Positions 1 to 10,141 of a stretch of DNA of 64,000 nucleotides are shown in pieces. The translations under genes and the position numbers were made by a program. Source of the DNA: Fomes fomentarius (taxonomy: Eukaryota; Basidiomycota; Agaricomycetes; Polyporales; Polyporaceae); assembly GCA_022606135.1 (NCBI GenBank), contig JABYQN010000011.1, positions 1,426,001 to 1,490,000 on the forward strand. Reading direction: 5' to 3'. Within the stretch, counting starts at the first letter, position 1. Each line of letters begins with the position of its first letter. The notes under the pieces are model-generated. The model had not been told where the DNA came from and made no database searches. It saw only the letters and a program-made list of their open reading frames with translations.

Positions 1-715
1 TCACTGATTGGTGTGCCAGCTTGCATCTCGGAGACCAGTTTCCTCTCGTTCGACGCTCCTAACCTGTTAGTACGCTTCAAGTTCTAGGCGGTCATACTGA
101 ACGTGTACTGTTCGACATTCTAGTGGAAGGGTCACCGTTCGCCCGCCCGCTAGGGCAACGCGTCGCAGGCGGTCGCAATAACATCAGTTCTGTTCTCAAG
201 CCCGTGCACATAGCTAGGTACAGCCGCCGCCGGGAGGTGAGCTGCGCGCGCATTCTGGTGAGCGTTGATTTGGCGACTCATGAGTGACCTTCTGAATTTG
301 ATGCTTCTATAGCGGTGGTACAGGACAATAGTTCCAGTATATCGCAGCGCCTATAGATGACTGCCCCATCTCTTCTCACTGGGCAGTGCAGGCGCGCAAA
401 GAAGTCATGTGGTTGAGTCAAGCCACCGCAGGATACAGGTGTAGGGCGCGCCCCTGGAGCAGACCGCTAAGACCCGTGTATCCTATTTCATGCGCTTCCA
501 ATAACGCTCAAAGTGCATAGCGTGTGTCCAGGTTGTGGTTGGAAGTCTCCTGCTGCAGAGCCTGAGCAATGCCCCGTTCACACCGAGCACCCACATGCAT
601 ACTGACTTTCGCTCTCCCTCCCGTAAGTCTCATCTTGTCCAGACCATCTCCCATCGCCTTCGAGCTGAAAGGAACCGCGCTCACAGCTGATTTCGATACG
701 AGCGCAACGCCCCAG
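1..715. other. No gene seen upstream of the protease
   Basis: I find no open frame with coding character, no RNA gene and no repeat of note here. It serves as the upstream region of the aspartic protease gene. Confidence 0.4.
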
Positions 716-750
716 ACTCATCGAATCCAGTGACATGATCTCAGACACGG

Positions 751-758
751 TATATAAG
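751..758 (+). promoter_or_regulatory. TATA box of the protease gene
   Basis: TATATAAG lies 65 nt upstream of the chosen ATG at 816. Its position argues against the earlier in-frame ATG at 735, which would sit upstream of the TATA box. Confidence 0.6.
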
Positions 759-815
759 AGGCATCTACACTTGAGAGCTCTCCCTCAAAGAACTCGTCTG
801 AGGATCCTGAACACG

Positions 816-2874
816 ATGAACCTGCACAACGTCGCCCTCCGCGTCCTCATTGCTGCCCTCACAACCTCATCTTCCTCTGCTTTCCGAGCAAGGGACGTCG
901 TGAGCGCTACGATTGGCCTTGGAGATACTTCTGACAGGTGAAGTATTTTAGTGAGCACACACATCTTATCACCCCAGTCTGACCGAACGATCAATAGGAA
1001 GTATGTCGTGTCTGTCACTATCGGAGATTCCAATGTCGCTCTACAGCTCGGTATGAGCCATCGTCTATCCGCCGAGTCCTCCTCGCTGACTGGCCAACCA
1101 TACTTCTTTAGATACCGGTAGCAGTGACCTGCTCGTCATCTCAAAGGCATGTCAGACCGCAGCATGTCAGAATATTCCAGAGGCAACTTCTTTAGATACC
1201 GGTAGCAGTGACCTGCTCGTCATCTCAAAGGCATGTCAGACCGCAGCATGTCAGAATATTTCAGAGGCAATCTACGACCCCGGCTCGTCGTTCAAGGAGC
1301 TGATCCCCGACACTGATATCAGCGACATCTTCCTTGGGCAACCCATAGGCCACGGTCGTATCGGACAAGACACGGTCACCATTGCCGGGCTGACCGCCAA
1401 GGATCAGTACATAGGAGTTCTCGACAAGATCGACAATACAACAGTGTTCAACGGCGCTGTGGGCATCTTCGGCCTCGGTTTCCCCCTTGCGAGGTACCAG
1501 CTCTAACTCTCAGTGAGGTGGTCATGCATCCTCACCTTATGTTCTCAGCGACGTCGAGCTGGGCGCGGCCATCAACAAAGTAGTACGTCTTCTATACCCC
1601 TCTACACGTCTGGTCCGAATGTAGCTCATCTTGCTCATGACAAACAGTTCGCAGATCCATCCTACGACCCTAGTCTGCGTGACATCTTCACGGTTTTTGG
1701 TCCCATGATACCACGGCTTGCCCTCACGGGAGCTATCGAGCAGCCGATGTTCGCGGTACGAGTTACAGAACTTCTACTCAGGCTCGGGATTGTGACCTGC
1801 CTCCCCCCTGACGTCCATTCAGGTCACTCTTCAGCGCGATACGATTGATATTACCGGGACTGGGCAGCTGACGATCGGACAGCTCCCGGACGGCATTGAT
1901 AACTCGAGCATCACCTGGATACCTGTTCATCTTTACAACAATGTCACGAATAGCACTACGGCATTTCCAATGTCAGAACACCATGCCTCTTATCTAAAGA
2001 GTACGACCGCTCACCATGCCATCGGTCTTGTAGCCATTGGGAAGTTCCCCTTGATGCTATACACATCGATGACAAGCAGCTGCCGGCCTCCCACGACCTG
2101 CTGAACGGGAGCAGCATCCTGCCGCTGAACGCACTCATCAACATGGTTCGTTTCGAGAACACTTCAGGTCGTACACGCGACTGACACCCACTTCCTCCAC
2201 TCAGGGCAATCCGTACATCAACGGTTCAGAGGACGTTGTCAACGCCCTCCTGCAAACCGTCAGCCCTTCATCCAGCGTAGCCAACCCGCCCACATTCCCC
2301 TGCGACACGCCGCACAACCTCACCTTCCAAATCGGCGGCAAGCATTTCCCCGTCGACCCCCGCGACTTCGTCTCCCAGCCCACCAAGCCCGGCAACGCGA
2401 CAGCATGCGCTGCGACCGTCGGCAGCACCAGCCGCGCACCGACCGACAGCGCGCTCTACAGCTGGATCCTTGGCGCCCCGTTCCTCAAGAGCAACCTCGT
2501 CGTCTTCTACTACGGAAACCTGACGGACCCCGCCGCCGACCCTCCTCGCATCGGCTTCCTGTCGCTCGTGCCCGGCAATGCGGGCCAGCTGTTGAAGGAT
2601 GCGGTGCAGAAGGCGCAGAGTGCAGGCGGGAATTTCGAGAGTGGGTGCCCCCCCTCCCCCCCGTCCTCCACGTCCACGCGTACGATCACTGACCCCGGCG
2701 CGTTGTCTTCTTTGGTGTACAGCGACAACCCAGGCCGCTCCGACGAGCGGCGGCGTGTCCACCGATGCGCCTCGATCATCCAAGGGGAACTCTGCGGGTT
2801 CTGTGCATAAGCTCTGCTCACGACTTATTATGCCCGTCATTGCGCTCGTCTTTGGGACATTATATGCTCTGTAG
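816..2874 (+). CDS. GPI-anchored pepsin-like (A1) aspartic protease, second active site altered
   Basis: Nine exons (816-937, 998-1050, 1112-1493, 1549-1582, 1648-1755, 1823-1971, 2034-2145, 2205-2640, 2723-2874) give about 515 residues. A signal peptide (about residues 1-23, ending SSSAFRA) is followed almost at once by the mature-type start KYVVSVTIG, so no long propeptide is visible. The first catalytic motif DTGSSDLLV is present, in two copies 28 residues apart because of a tandem 84-bp repeat. The place of the second catalytic DTG (family pattern ALIDTGNS) reads ALINMGNP, so the Asp is Asn (codon 2140-2142). WILGAPFLKSNLVVFYYGNL is the usual A1 C-lobe signature. After a Ser/Thr-rich stretch the protein ends in a hydrophobic tail (LIMPVIALVFGTLYAL), as expected for a GPI signal. 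Such enzymes normally cleave protein at the cell surface; the Asn substitution predicts weak or no activity. Exon choice is mine, unconfirmed by RNA. Confidence 0.8.
1102..1270 (+). repeat. 84-bp in-frame tandem duplication over intron acceptor and active site
   Basis: Positions 1102-1185 and 1186-1269 are near-identical, with one C-to-T difference in the part coding NIPEA/NISEA. Each copy holds the acceptor CTTCTTTAG and the DTGSSDLLV-coding stretch. The unit is 28 codons, so the frame is kept whichever acceptor (ending at 1111 or 1195) is used. Confidence 0.9.
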
Positions 2875-3389
2875 ATTTGCTGCATGATAGACCCGCAGTT
2901 CTTTCGGTACCCTGGATGGACTGTGAGCGGGTCGAGCGGTAGTTCCTCGAAGAGCTCCTCGGATGTGCTGTATCCGGTTGCGAGTCTTCCCTGGGTCTTG
3001 TAGATTGGTGAATATGACTATTTATGAATAAGTATCATGCGTCACGTGTGGATGCATTCGATGTTGAGGAAGATGCATTTGCCAACGACCAATGACTCAG
3101 TGACGCTGACTACAATCGAAATCATGGATGTTGCGGCCAAGGAGATTGCCGTTATCGTCACGGTCGTTCGAAAAGAAGGGGACTTAGCGTGGAAGGCGGT
3201 ACACCACCTGCGGTCGCGAGTCATGAGAATCGAGGAGAAATGTTCGTGCAATCATGTCGAGATCCCCGGGCCAACTTGTAGAAGACCCACCCTCAAGCAC
3301 GGAGAACTCGGTGGATGTCGTTTTACGAGAAGTAAACAGGGCCAGTGGTAAAACCAGCGCTCTTCACCATCGTCGACTCGGGCGACTGT

Positions 3390-3770
3390 GTGTCCGAGCC
3401 TCTACTTGGGCGCGATCCGAGGGTGTTAAAAGCTGGGTCCTCGGCGTGGCGTTCATGAAGAGCAATTTCGTCGTCTTCCACTATGGGAAGTTGGCAAACG
3501 TCCGTCCACCGCCACACATCATTCCGAGTATCGGACAACGCCGGAGAGCTCCTGGAGGATGCGCTGAAGAGTATGGAGCCTCAGCGCAGTTGGGAACTTC
3601 AAACTTTCAAGTGTGAGTGTCATGGAAGCGTTGCGCGAGCTTGCAAGTGACTCGACGAGAAAGTCTGCACGCACTTTCGGCGACAAGCCAGGCTGCACCG
3701 ACGAATGACAGCCTTGACACCGGGATCCCACTGGCGTGTGCCACATACCTCTTCCTTCGAGGACGGCCCA
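3390..3770 (+). pseudogene. Decayed second copy of the aspartic protease (C-terminal part)
   Basis: Fragments match the upstream gene in order: WVLGVAFMKSNFVVFHYGKL (against WILGAPFLKSNLVVFYYGNL), then NAGELLEDALKS (against NAGQLLKDAVQK), then QAAPTNDSLDTG (against QAAPTSGGVSTD). They lie in different frames and the N-terminal lobe is not recognisable. This is a truncated, frameshifted tandem relic. The stretch 2875-3389 before it holds nothing else I can identify. Confidence 0.75.
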
Positions 3771-4278
3771 CGCCGTACGGAGGTGCGCGTGATCTTGCTG
3801 GCAGTTGGTGCTCGGCGTCTCGTGCCCTGATTGTCTGCGGATGCATTTTGACTGGGACAAAGGGCGTGTGTGATAGATTTCCTTGGATATGTATGATGCT
3901 TCGGATACTTTCGTCATGTTTCATGGATTTCCTGCACCGTCCTTCGAATGGACTCAGTAGAATGGGTCAGGCGATGATAACCGGGGACACACCTACCCGT
4001 AAGTACGCATAGATGTGTTGCTTCGTTAGAGGTGAGATTAAGGCTGTCGCCACCCCTGAACAAGTCTTGGGCGAGAAGGCGACGTGTCAACATCCTGGAT
4101 ACAGTGGGGCCGAGGTTGTACCTTTTTTTTTGCGGGTGAACGGTGATTACACAGACCACTTGAGGGACTGTGAGGGTTGGCACGCCAAAAGAAGTCCGCG
4201 GTAGATGGGAATCGGATTAGACGAGGGTAAAGGAAGATAGTACATAAATAATACAACAGTGGATGGATACAGAACGCG
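3771..4278. other. No gene seen between protease relic and H2A
   Basis: Only short unconvincing open frames. It would contain the 3' end of the H2A transcript. Confidence 0.4.
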
Positions 4279-4861
4279 CTAGACCTCCTGGCTGTCCTTC
4301 TTGCCCTTTTGTGTCTTGCTGGGCAGCAGCTATTGGAAGGCACTGTCAGAGAAATCTCAAAAATGGACTGGATCACAACACACCTCAGGGTTAATGAATG
4401 GTACAACTCCTCCTTGTGAGATAACGACGTCGCCCAGGAGCTTGTTAAGCCTAAAGATGCCGAGAACATTGAGTAACCGCGAGACGGACTGAAGCGAAAA
4501 CACCCACTCTTCATCGTTCCGGATGGCGAGCTGCAAGTGACGGGGCACAATACGTTGCTTCTTGTTGTCCCGTGCCGCGTTGCCTGCCAGCTCGAGAATC
4601 TCAGCAGCCAGGTACTCCAGGACAGCCGCGAGATAAACTGTAGAATACGAGTTCAACGTCTTATGTCATATTCGAAGGTTCAAGATACATACCAGGGGCA
4701 CCAGCACCCACACGTTGCGCGTAGTTGCCCTTTTTCAGTAGACGGTGGACACGACCGACGGGGAACTGGAGGCCTGCCTTCGCCGAACGAGACTGCGACT
4801 TGGAGGCGGTCTCTCCAGAGGCCTTGCCAGACTTTGACTTGCCGCTACCCTTGCCGGACAT
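4279..4861 (-). CDS. Histone H2A with C-terminal SQE motif
   Basis: Four exons read from ATG at 4861: a Lys/Ser-rich tail [16 protein letters not shown], then the H2A fold with [62 protein letters not shown] and [10 protein letters not shown], ending SQEV. Introns fall after GAP, inside NDEE and after NPE, and every junction restores the family sequence. The SQE tail is the phosphorylation site that fungal core H2A shares with animal H2A.X in DNA-damage signalling. It pairs with H2B in the nucleosome, and the H2B gene is its divergent neighbour. The terminal residue Val instead of the commoner Leu/Tyr is a small variation. Confidence 0.96.
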
Positions 4862-5225
4862 GTTACTAGTGTGTGCTGTGGTTGGTACGGGTGATGGAGG
4901 TTTGGTGCGTGGGGCGTTGGGGATGAGGGCTACAGTGGCGGAGATGAAGAGCCATGGTAGATGGAGCTGAGGCTTTATACGAGCGCGGGGCGGTGGCTGA
5001 AGGGACGCGGCGCGCGTCCAAAACATCACGTGATGGCGTTGATGGCGTTCAACAAAATAAGGTTCAAGACTTGGACGCGTCGTGGCCAAACAAGTACAAC
5101 GCGCCTCTATAAATACCGCGTATCTGCCTTCGCTGCTCGCTCTCATCCCTCCTCGCCCTTCTGTCCTTCCGCAACTCTTCAAGCTCACCGCTTTCACCGA
5201 CCCCACCCCACCAACATCGATTGCA
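4862..5225. promoter_or_regulatory. Shared divergent H2A-H2B promoter
   Basis: 364 bp separate the two start codons. A TATAAA for H2A is on the minus strand at 4974-4979 and a TATAAATA for H2B is at 5108-5115, each about 110-120 nt from its ATG. Between them lies CACGTGATGGCG with a direct repeat of GATGGCGTT. The arrangement implies coordinated, probably S-phase, expression of the pair (known of the family; not shown here). Confidence 0.8.
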
Positions 5226-5852
5226 ATGGCCCCTAAGCCCGCTTCCACTGCCGGCAAGGCTCCCGCATCTACTGCCTCGAAGGCGCCCGCAAAGACCACC
5301 GCTGACGGTGGCGCCAAGGCCGCGAAGAAGACTTCAAAGGCTGCGTCTGGCGCTGCTGGCGGCGATGGCGAGAAGAAGAAGCGCAGGAAGAGTCGCAAGG
5401 AGACTTACTCCTCCTACATCTACAAGGGTATGTGACTTCACTGCTAGTTCTTCGGATGTCTGACGTGAACCGGAACGCCTTCCTAGTGCTTAAGCAGGTA
5501 CACCCTGACACTGGTATCTCAAACAAGGCGATGGCCATTCTGAACTCTTTCGTCAACGACATCTTCGAGCGCATCGCAACTGAGGCGTCTAGTGAGTTCA
5601 ACTTGAATATTCCAATCTCGATAGCTTGGCCTGACCGTGTCTTCTAGAGCTTGCATCATACTCCAAGAAATCAACAATCTCCTCACGCGAGATTCAGACT
5701 TCTGTCCGTCTCATCCTACCGGGCGAGCTCGCCAAGCACGCTATCTCCGAAGGTACCAAGTCTGTAACAAAAGTGAGTTATGGTTGTCATTGCCCTTCGT
5801 GGTGTAATCCTAACACAGCGTCCTACAGTTCTCGAGCGCGGGTGCCAAGTAG
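5226..5852 (+). CDS. Histone H2B
   Basis: Four exons. The Ala/Lys/Thr-rich tail beginning [16 protein letters not shown] leads into [52 protein letters not shown] and [20 protein letters not shown], and it ends [23 protein letters not shown]. Short introns interrupt after YIYK, after TEAS and after SVTK. Family length and all core-fold segments are complete. It dimerises with H2A in the nucleosome and is transcribed divergently from the H2A gene. Confidence 0.96.
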
Positions 5853-6353
5853 ATTTGGGTTGTGTTGTCACTGTTGTATTCTACTTCTGTATTTTCTATT
5901 TATCATACGTATCACTTAGTCTGCATTCTCTCGTCTTGCACATGGCTTGGCTGTCAGACACTATCAGATGGTAGGTCTCTACTGGAAGTCCGGTTGAGTC
6001 GTCTTCGCTCAAAGGTGCTTGAAGGCAAACGAGGGCTCTTTCACTGAAAGCACACAACGCACTATGCGATTGAGTGAGGGCGGTGAAAACATGATCGCTG
6101 GGTAGTACAGCGCAAGGTGATTCCGGACGAAATTCTCTTAAGCTCACTGCCAAAGGTGTAGACAGAATACAGCATATACAATGGGCTCTATCAAGTAACT
6201 CATCTCCGCTATCATTAAAAACTCCCCGTAAACCCAACGTGACACCCGTTATAAGTCATTCTCTGTGTAAGAAGTTGACCTGCTCAAGAGTCGCGTCAGA
6301 ACATTTTGGCTCATGATGCTAGTACGGGCTCCTTACGGCGCTCACAGCAGTAT
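5853..6353. other. 3' flank of H2B; no gene seen
   Basis: Short AT-richer stretch with no convincing coding frame. It separates the convergent 3' ends of H2B and the minus-strand gene that ends at 6354. Confidence 0.4.
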
Positions 6354-7334
6354 TCATCGAGAGTAAAGGGCACGTAGTTCGCGCAGAAGGTCGAAGTAGG
6401 CTTCAATTCGGTTTTCAATTCTCTTTGGGTTGTACCTGTCGAGCGTTCCATCCAAGACATCGGCCGGACAATATGCTGTGCCCAGTTCGTCCGTGGCTTT
6501 GACCAGGAAGATGTAGGGATTTATCACTCCGGGACGATCAGCGGTATTGAAGACAACTTGAATCTCCTTTGTCGGATCATCCACGTTGCTACTGTTGTTC
6601 GACCCATGGGATGGCAATATGGTTTGAAATGCATAACGGTCATGGAGCCCATAGTCTGGAATCGCCCTACGGTAAAACTGGACTTGCTGCGGAAAGGTAT
6701 CCTGCCTCAATTTCGTGAGGGTTGTGTGCCTGAATTCAAGGTCTCCCATCTGGACGCAGGACAATGCATACCCCTCGGGCCTTGACCTCCACAGTATGGC
6801 CAATTTTCCACTAAGTTCCTAGAGAAGAGGGTACCCAGAAAATGAATATACTTGCTGATGCTGATCGGAGGAAGAAATCTCACAGATATAGAGGGGACCG
6901 TTCGGCTGGCCCTGTTCTTAACATCATCCTCACTCCGGTCCTTCTCCTCCTGGATCAACTTTTGAAGATCTTCCATGGGGGGGCACATGACAATGTTTCC
7001 TTCAAAAATTACGCTTATATGGTGCCTACACACTGTGAGGATAATCAATGACATCTGATGACAATCCATAGTGAGGTGGCACTTACGCAATATATGATCA
7101 TGCGTGTTGTCGTATTCAATTTGTGCTACTCTGGTCTCGTTCAACCACGCCAACTACAAGTCAACTCGTCAGGATACGCAACATGAAACAGACAAGTTTG
7201 CTGATTACCAGACTACGACCTCTCACAGAATCTGGGGTTATTGGCACTACATGTACGTCATATTGCTCTGTGCAAAGGGCGCACACATGCTTGTAGAGTC
7301 CCAGGATTGTGTTCTGTATGCCTTTCGACGCCAT
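6354..7334 (-). CDS. Unrecognised four-exon protein, about 245 residues
   Basis: Reading from ATG at 7334: exon 1 MASKGIQNTILGLYKHVCAL...TEQYD, then LAWLNETRVAQIEYDNTHDH, then an exon with GNIVMCPPMEDLQKLIQEEK, then ELSGKLAILWRSRPEG running to ENRIEAYFDLLRELRALYSR. The GT-AG junctions (phase 0 at two of them) join frames that otherwise begin only at non-ATG codons, which supports the model. No signal peptide or membrane segment is evident; charged helices occupy the middle and the C-terminus. I do not recognise a domain. The real start could be further upstream, but no better candidate was seen. Confidence 0.55.
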
Positions 7335-7470
7335 CGATATGCGGGGGTCTGTCAGGGGGTGATTAGTGGTGGAAGTTGGCGTGAGGTGCTGACGAGATGC
7401 GACAGAGTGACGCGAAGCGTGGTTGCCGCATGCCATATGTACTAAACTGTAATGGGCGCCTTCTTGTATC

Positions 7471-7523
7471 ATCCGTTCTGTTACCAGATGATATCACCCA
7501 GCAAGTACTGTGACAGAACGGAT
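7471..7523. repeat. Perfect 11-bp inverted repeat
   Basis: ATCCGTTCTGT at 7471-7481 pairs with ACAGAACGGAT at 7513-7523, and weaker matches extend outward (GTA...TAC). The spacer is 31 bp. It lies about 140 bp upstream of the gene starting at 7334, so it could be a cis element or a small transposon footprint. Confidence 0.5.
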
Positions 7524-7916
7524 TGTACGTGCGGATGATATATTTATGGATCTACCTACCTAGGGGGAAATGGAGGAACGTTTGGTACGCTGTGACAGTA
7601 TAGAGCCAGGCAGCAGAGGATGGATATGGCCGCATGGACAGCCTCGCTTTTGATCATTGTCATGCATGGAAAATTGTGCTTAACCCGATGGATTGTGACC
7701 TTTTGTGAAGGACATACAGGCGAAGTCTCAAGACATAGACTACGATACACAATGACGATAGACAATGACCCCGTTAGTTCAGAGATAGCGACGGATGTTT
7801 TTTTGTGAGGTGGTTTCGACAGTAGGCATAATACGACGACATGAAGGCGCTCAATCCGCAAATTCTGCAGAAACCGGCAGAGTATGCTAAATGCGATCAC
7901 GACTCTCCACACTCCG

Positions 7917-9358
7917 TCAAGCGTTGCCAATTCCCTTCGCGCCCGCAGTGGGAACAGCGGTAGGGACTGTGCTCGGCTGAAGAGCAGTGTTCCAGGTCGC
8001 CGTGGTTGGGTACGGGGTCGCCGCGACCGGGGGCGCGGTTGTGCCGTAGGGCGTCGGGCCAGGGACTGACGCACACACACCATCAGAATCAAAGACATTC
8101 GCTTTTGCGGAAGTGTTCGTGAGAGAGACTTACTGACGTAGGTGTCGAGGTCCTGGTGGATGTTGATGAGGATGCCCTGTAGGTCGCGTCGGCGAGTTAG
8201 CGCGGGTTGCGTCCTTAAGCGTCAAGAGTGGTAGAGTGGTAGAGGGAGACGTACGGGGTCCTGAGCGCTGTAGGCACCGGGGAAGCTGACTGTCGCAGGG
8301 CTGGCACTGCCGGAGCCACCGACGTTGACCTGGTAGCAAGACATGTAGAACCTGAGGAGGAGGAAGGACTGTCAGCTCGATTGAGTCGTTGAGCGTCATA
8401 ATCGAATGTGCGAACTGAGCTCCGCCGGCACCGCTGGCGACGTGGAGGGCTATTGAGGGATAGGGAGTGAGTGAGCATGCTCTGGCGATAGCGGACGGAA
8501 ATGTGTCCGCTCACCGATGACTTCCGCGCGGATAAGGTAGTCGCCGGGGGCGATGTCCTGAGGGACCTTGAAGGTGAAGTGACCACAATTGTCCTATACA
8601 AGCACCGTGGATGTGAAACTGTTGTCTGCTGTAAGGCCAAGACAAAGACGTACGTTCAGGACCTCTGTGGCAAGCAAACGGACGTCAAGATGAATGGAGA
8701 CATCGAGGGACGCAAGATAGTACGCACGGGTTCCCCAGTAGTCAGGGTTGTTTGACGGGAGTCCGAGCTCAGCGACCTTGAACCACCCAGTCGAGGAGCC
8801 AGACGCCGTCTTGGCGTCGGCAACTTTCCCCATATAGACCTAGTATTGTATCTCGCTGTTAGTGGCATCCGTACCGCAAATTGAGAGGTAGGAACCACGC
8901 ACGATGACAGGGCCATAGTGCTGGCCGCCGATGGCCTCGTTCGCGCACGACCGGTCGTTCGACTGCTGGTGCATCTCGACGGTGACCTCGTCGCCAGCTG
9001 TGCGTGATTATGGTACAACCGTCCACGGTCAGTGAATCTATCCGCGTAAGAGTCAGGATATGGAAGATACTGACGCAGGACTTGGCAGATACCCTGGCTG
9101 CTTGACGGGTTGGCGTTACATGCGATGTCCTATACACCATCCAACGCGAGTAAGTACGGCAGACATGAACTCGCGTATAAACGCGAATAGGCGAACGAGC
9201 ACGCACGGCGCTGGTGACGCTGGTGACAGGGGAGTTGCTCTGGGGAGACGGACGCAGGATGAGCCCTGGTCGACGCCGTTGATCCACAGCTCCTGGAAGG
9301 TAGCGTGGGCAGCGGCATAGGCGACGAGGGAAGCGGCGAATGCGAGCTTGACAAACAT
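7917..9358 (-). CDS. AA9 lytic polysaccharide monooxygenase (apparent frameshift in exon 1)
   Basis: Copper-dependent secreted enzyme that oxidatively cleaves cellulose or related glucans. The signal peptide [17 protein letters not shown] is followed by [15 protein letters not shown], giving the N-terminal His of the copper 'histidine brace'. Further family marks are [20 protein letters not shown], then HYGPVIVYMGKV with the second copper His, [56 protein letters not shown] and FYMSCYQV with the axial Tyr. At least seven short introns are needed. The mature domain ends near YVIPGPTPYG, followed by a Pro/Thr/Ala-rich tail ending GAKGIGNA; there is no CBM1. In exon 1 the frame breaks between CVRLP and [10 protein letters not shown], where a run of four G (9242-9245, plus strand) seems one base short. 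This is either a real null allele or a sequence error. Confidence 0.88.
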
Positions 9359-9447
9359 GTCTCCGAAGGCCTAGGTGATCCTGGAACGTAAGATAGCACT
9401 GGCAACCGGGGGGTCGTTCTGCAGTCCCGATGAGTTGAACGACGACA

Positions 9448-9455
9448 ATATATAC
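9448..9455 (-). promoter_or_regulatory. TATA box of the AA9 gene
   Basis: TATATATT on the minus strand, about 90 nt upstream of the LPMO start codon at 9358. Confidence 0.5.
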
Positions 9456-10141
9456 TGCACCTACCACCGCCGCTATGTTCGATCCGGTAGCAAAGGCTCC
9501 CCAAAGAGTGCTTCTCATCCTAAAGCTCGGACGTAGCTCGCTCATGCGCTAATCAACGAAGCGCAAAACGACGGACGTGTATTGGTCTAAAAAACGGCTC
9601 AATATGTCTATGACGCACGCGAAGCTCGCCCACTCGTGCTTGTTTGGGAATCAACCTCGGGTTGGCGTGGCGCGGGAAGAACTCAGGATAATTGCCCGGT
9701 GGAGCAGAAGAGTCAGATGTGGAGGTATTCGACCGCAACAACTCTCCGTCGTACCCGAGAACCGCTCTTTCCTACGCAAGCGATCAGGTCTCCGCAAATA
9801 GACCGAGAACGTACCGGTCAAGCACTACATCGACCTGCATTTAGTGATCCGGGATCACTTGGCGGTGAGTGAGAGGCTTCTCGCACGAATAGATGTGAGC
9901 GGTACACCCAACGTGTGCCAGCTAGGACAGTGACCTGTTGGATTCTGGCACGGGAAGAGGGCAATCAATACAAAGCAGAAAGAGGCATACATGTATGGTG
10001 TTACGTTTACGGGTTTACGAATGGGTGGACGCGGAGGACCTCGAAGGAAGGATAGAGAAACGAAAGTCGCTGTACTACGGCACGGGGGAGGAAATGTAAG
10101 CATGGATTTGATGGAGACAGAAAAAACATGAATGTCACGAA
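9456..10141. other. LPMO upstream region; no gene seen
   Basis: Open frames here are short and overlap on both strands without coding character. The stretch holds the distal LPMO promoter and the 3' end of the minus-strand SRRM1-like gene. Confidence 0.4.

Noticed and set aside
735..815. Earlier in-frame ATG of the protease
   Set aside because: It lies upstream of the TATA box and would bury the signal peptide behind a basic stretch.
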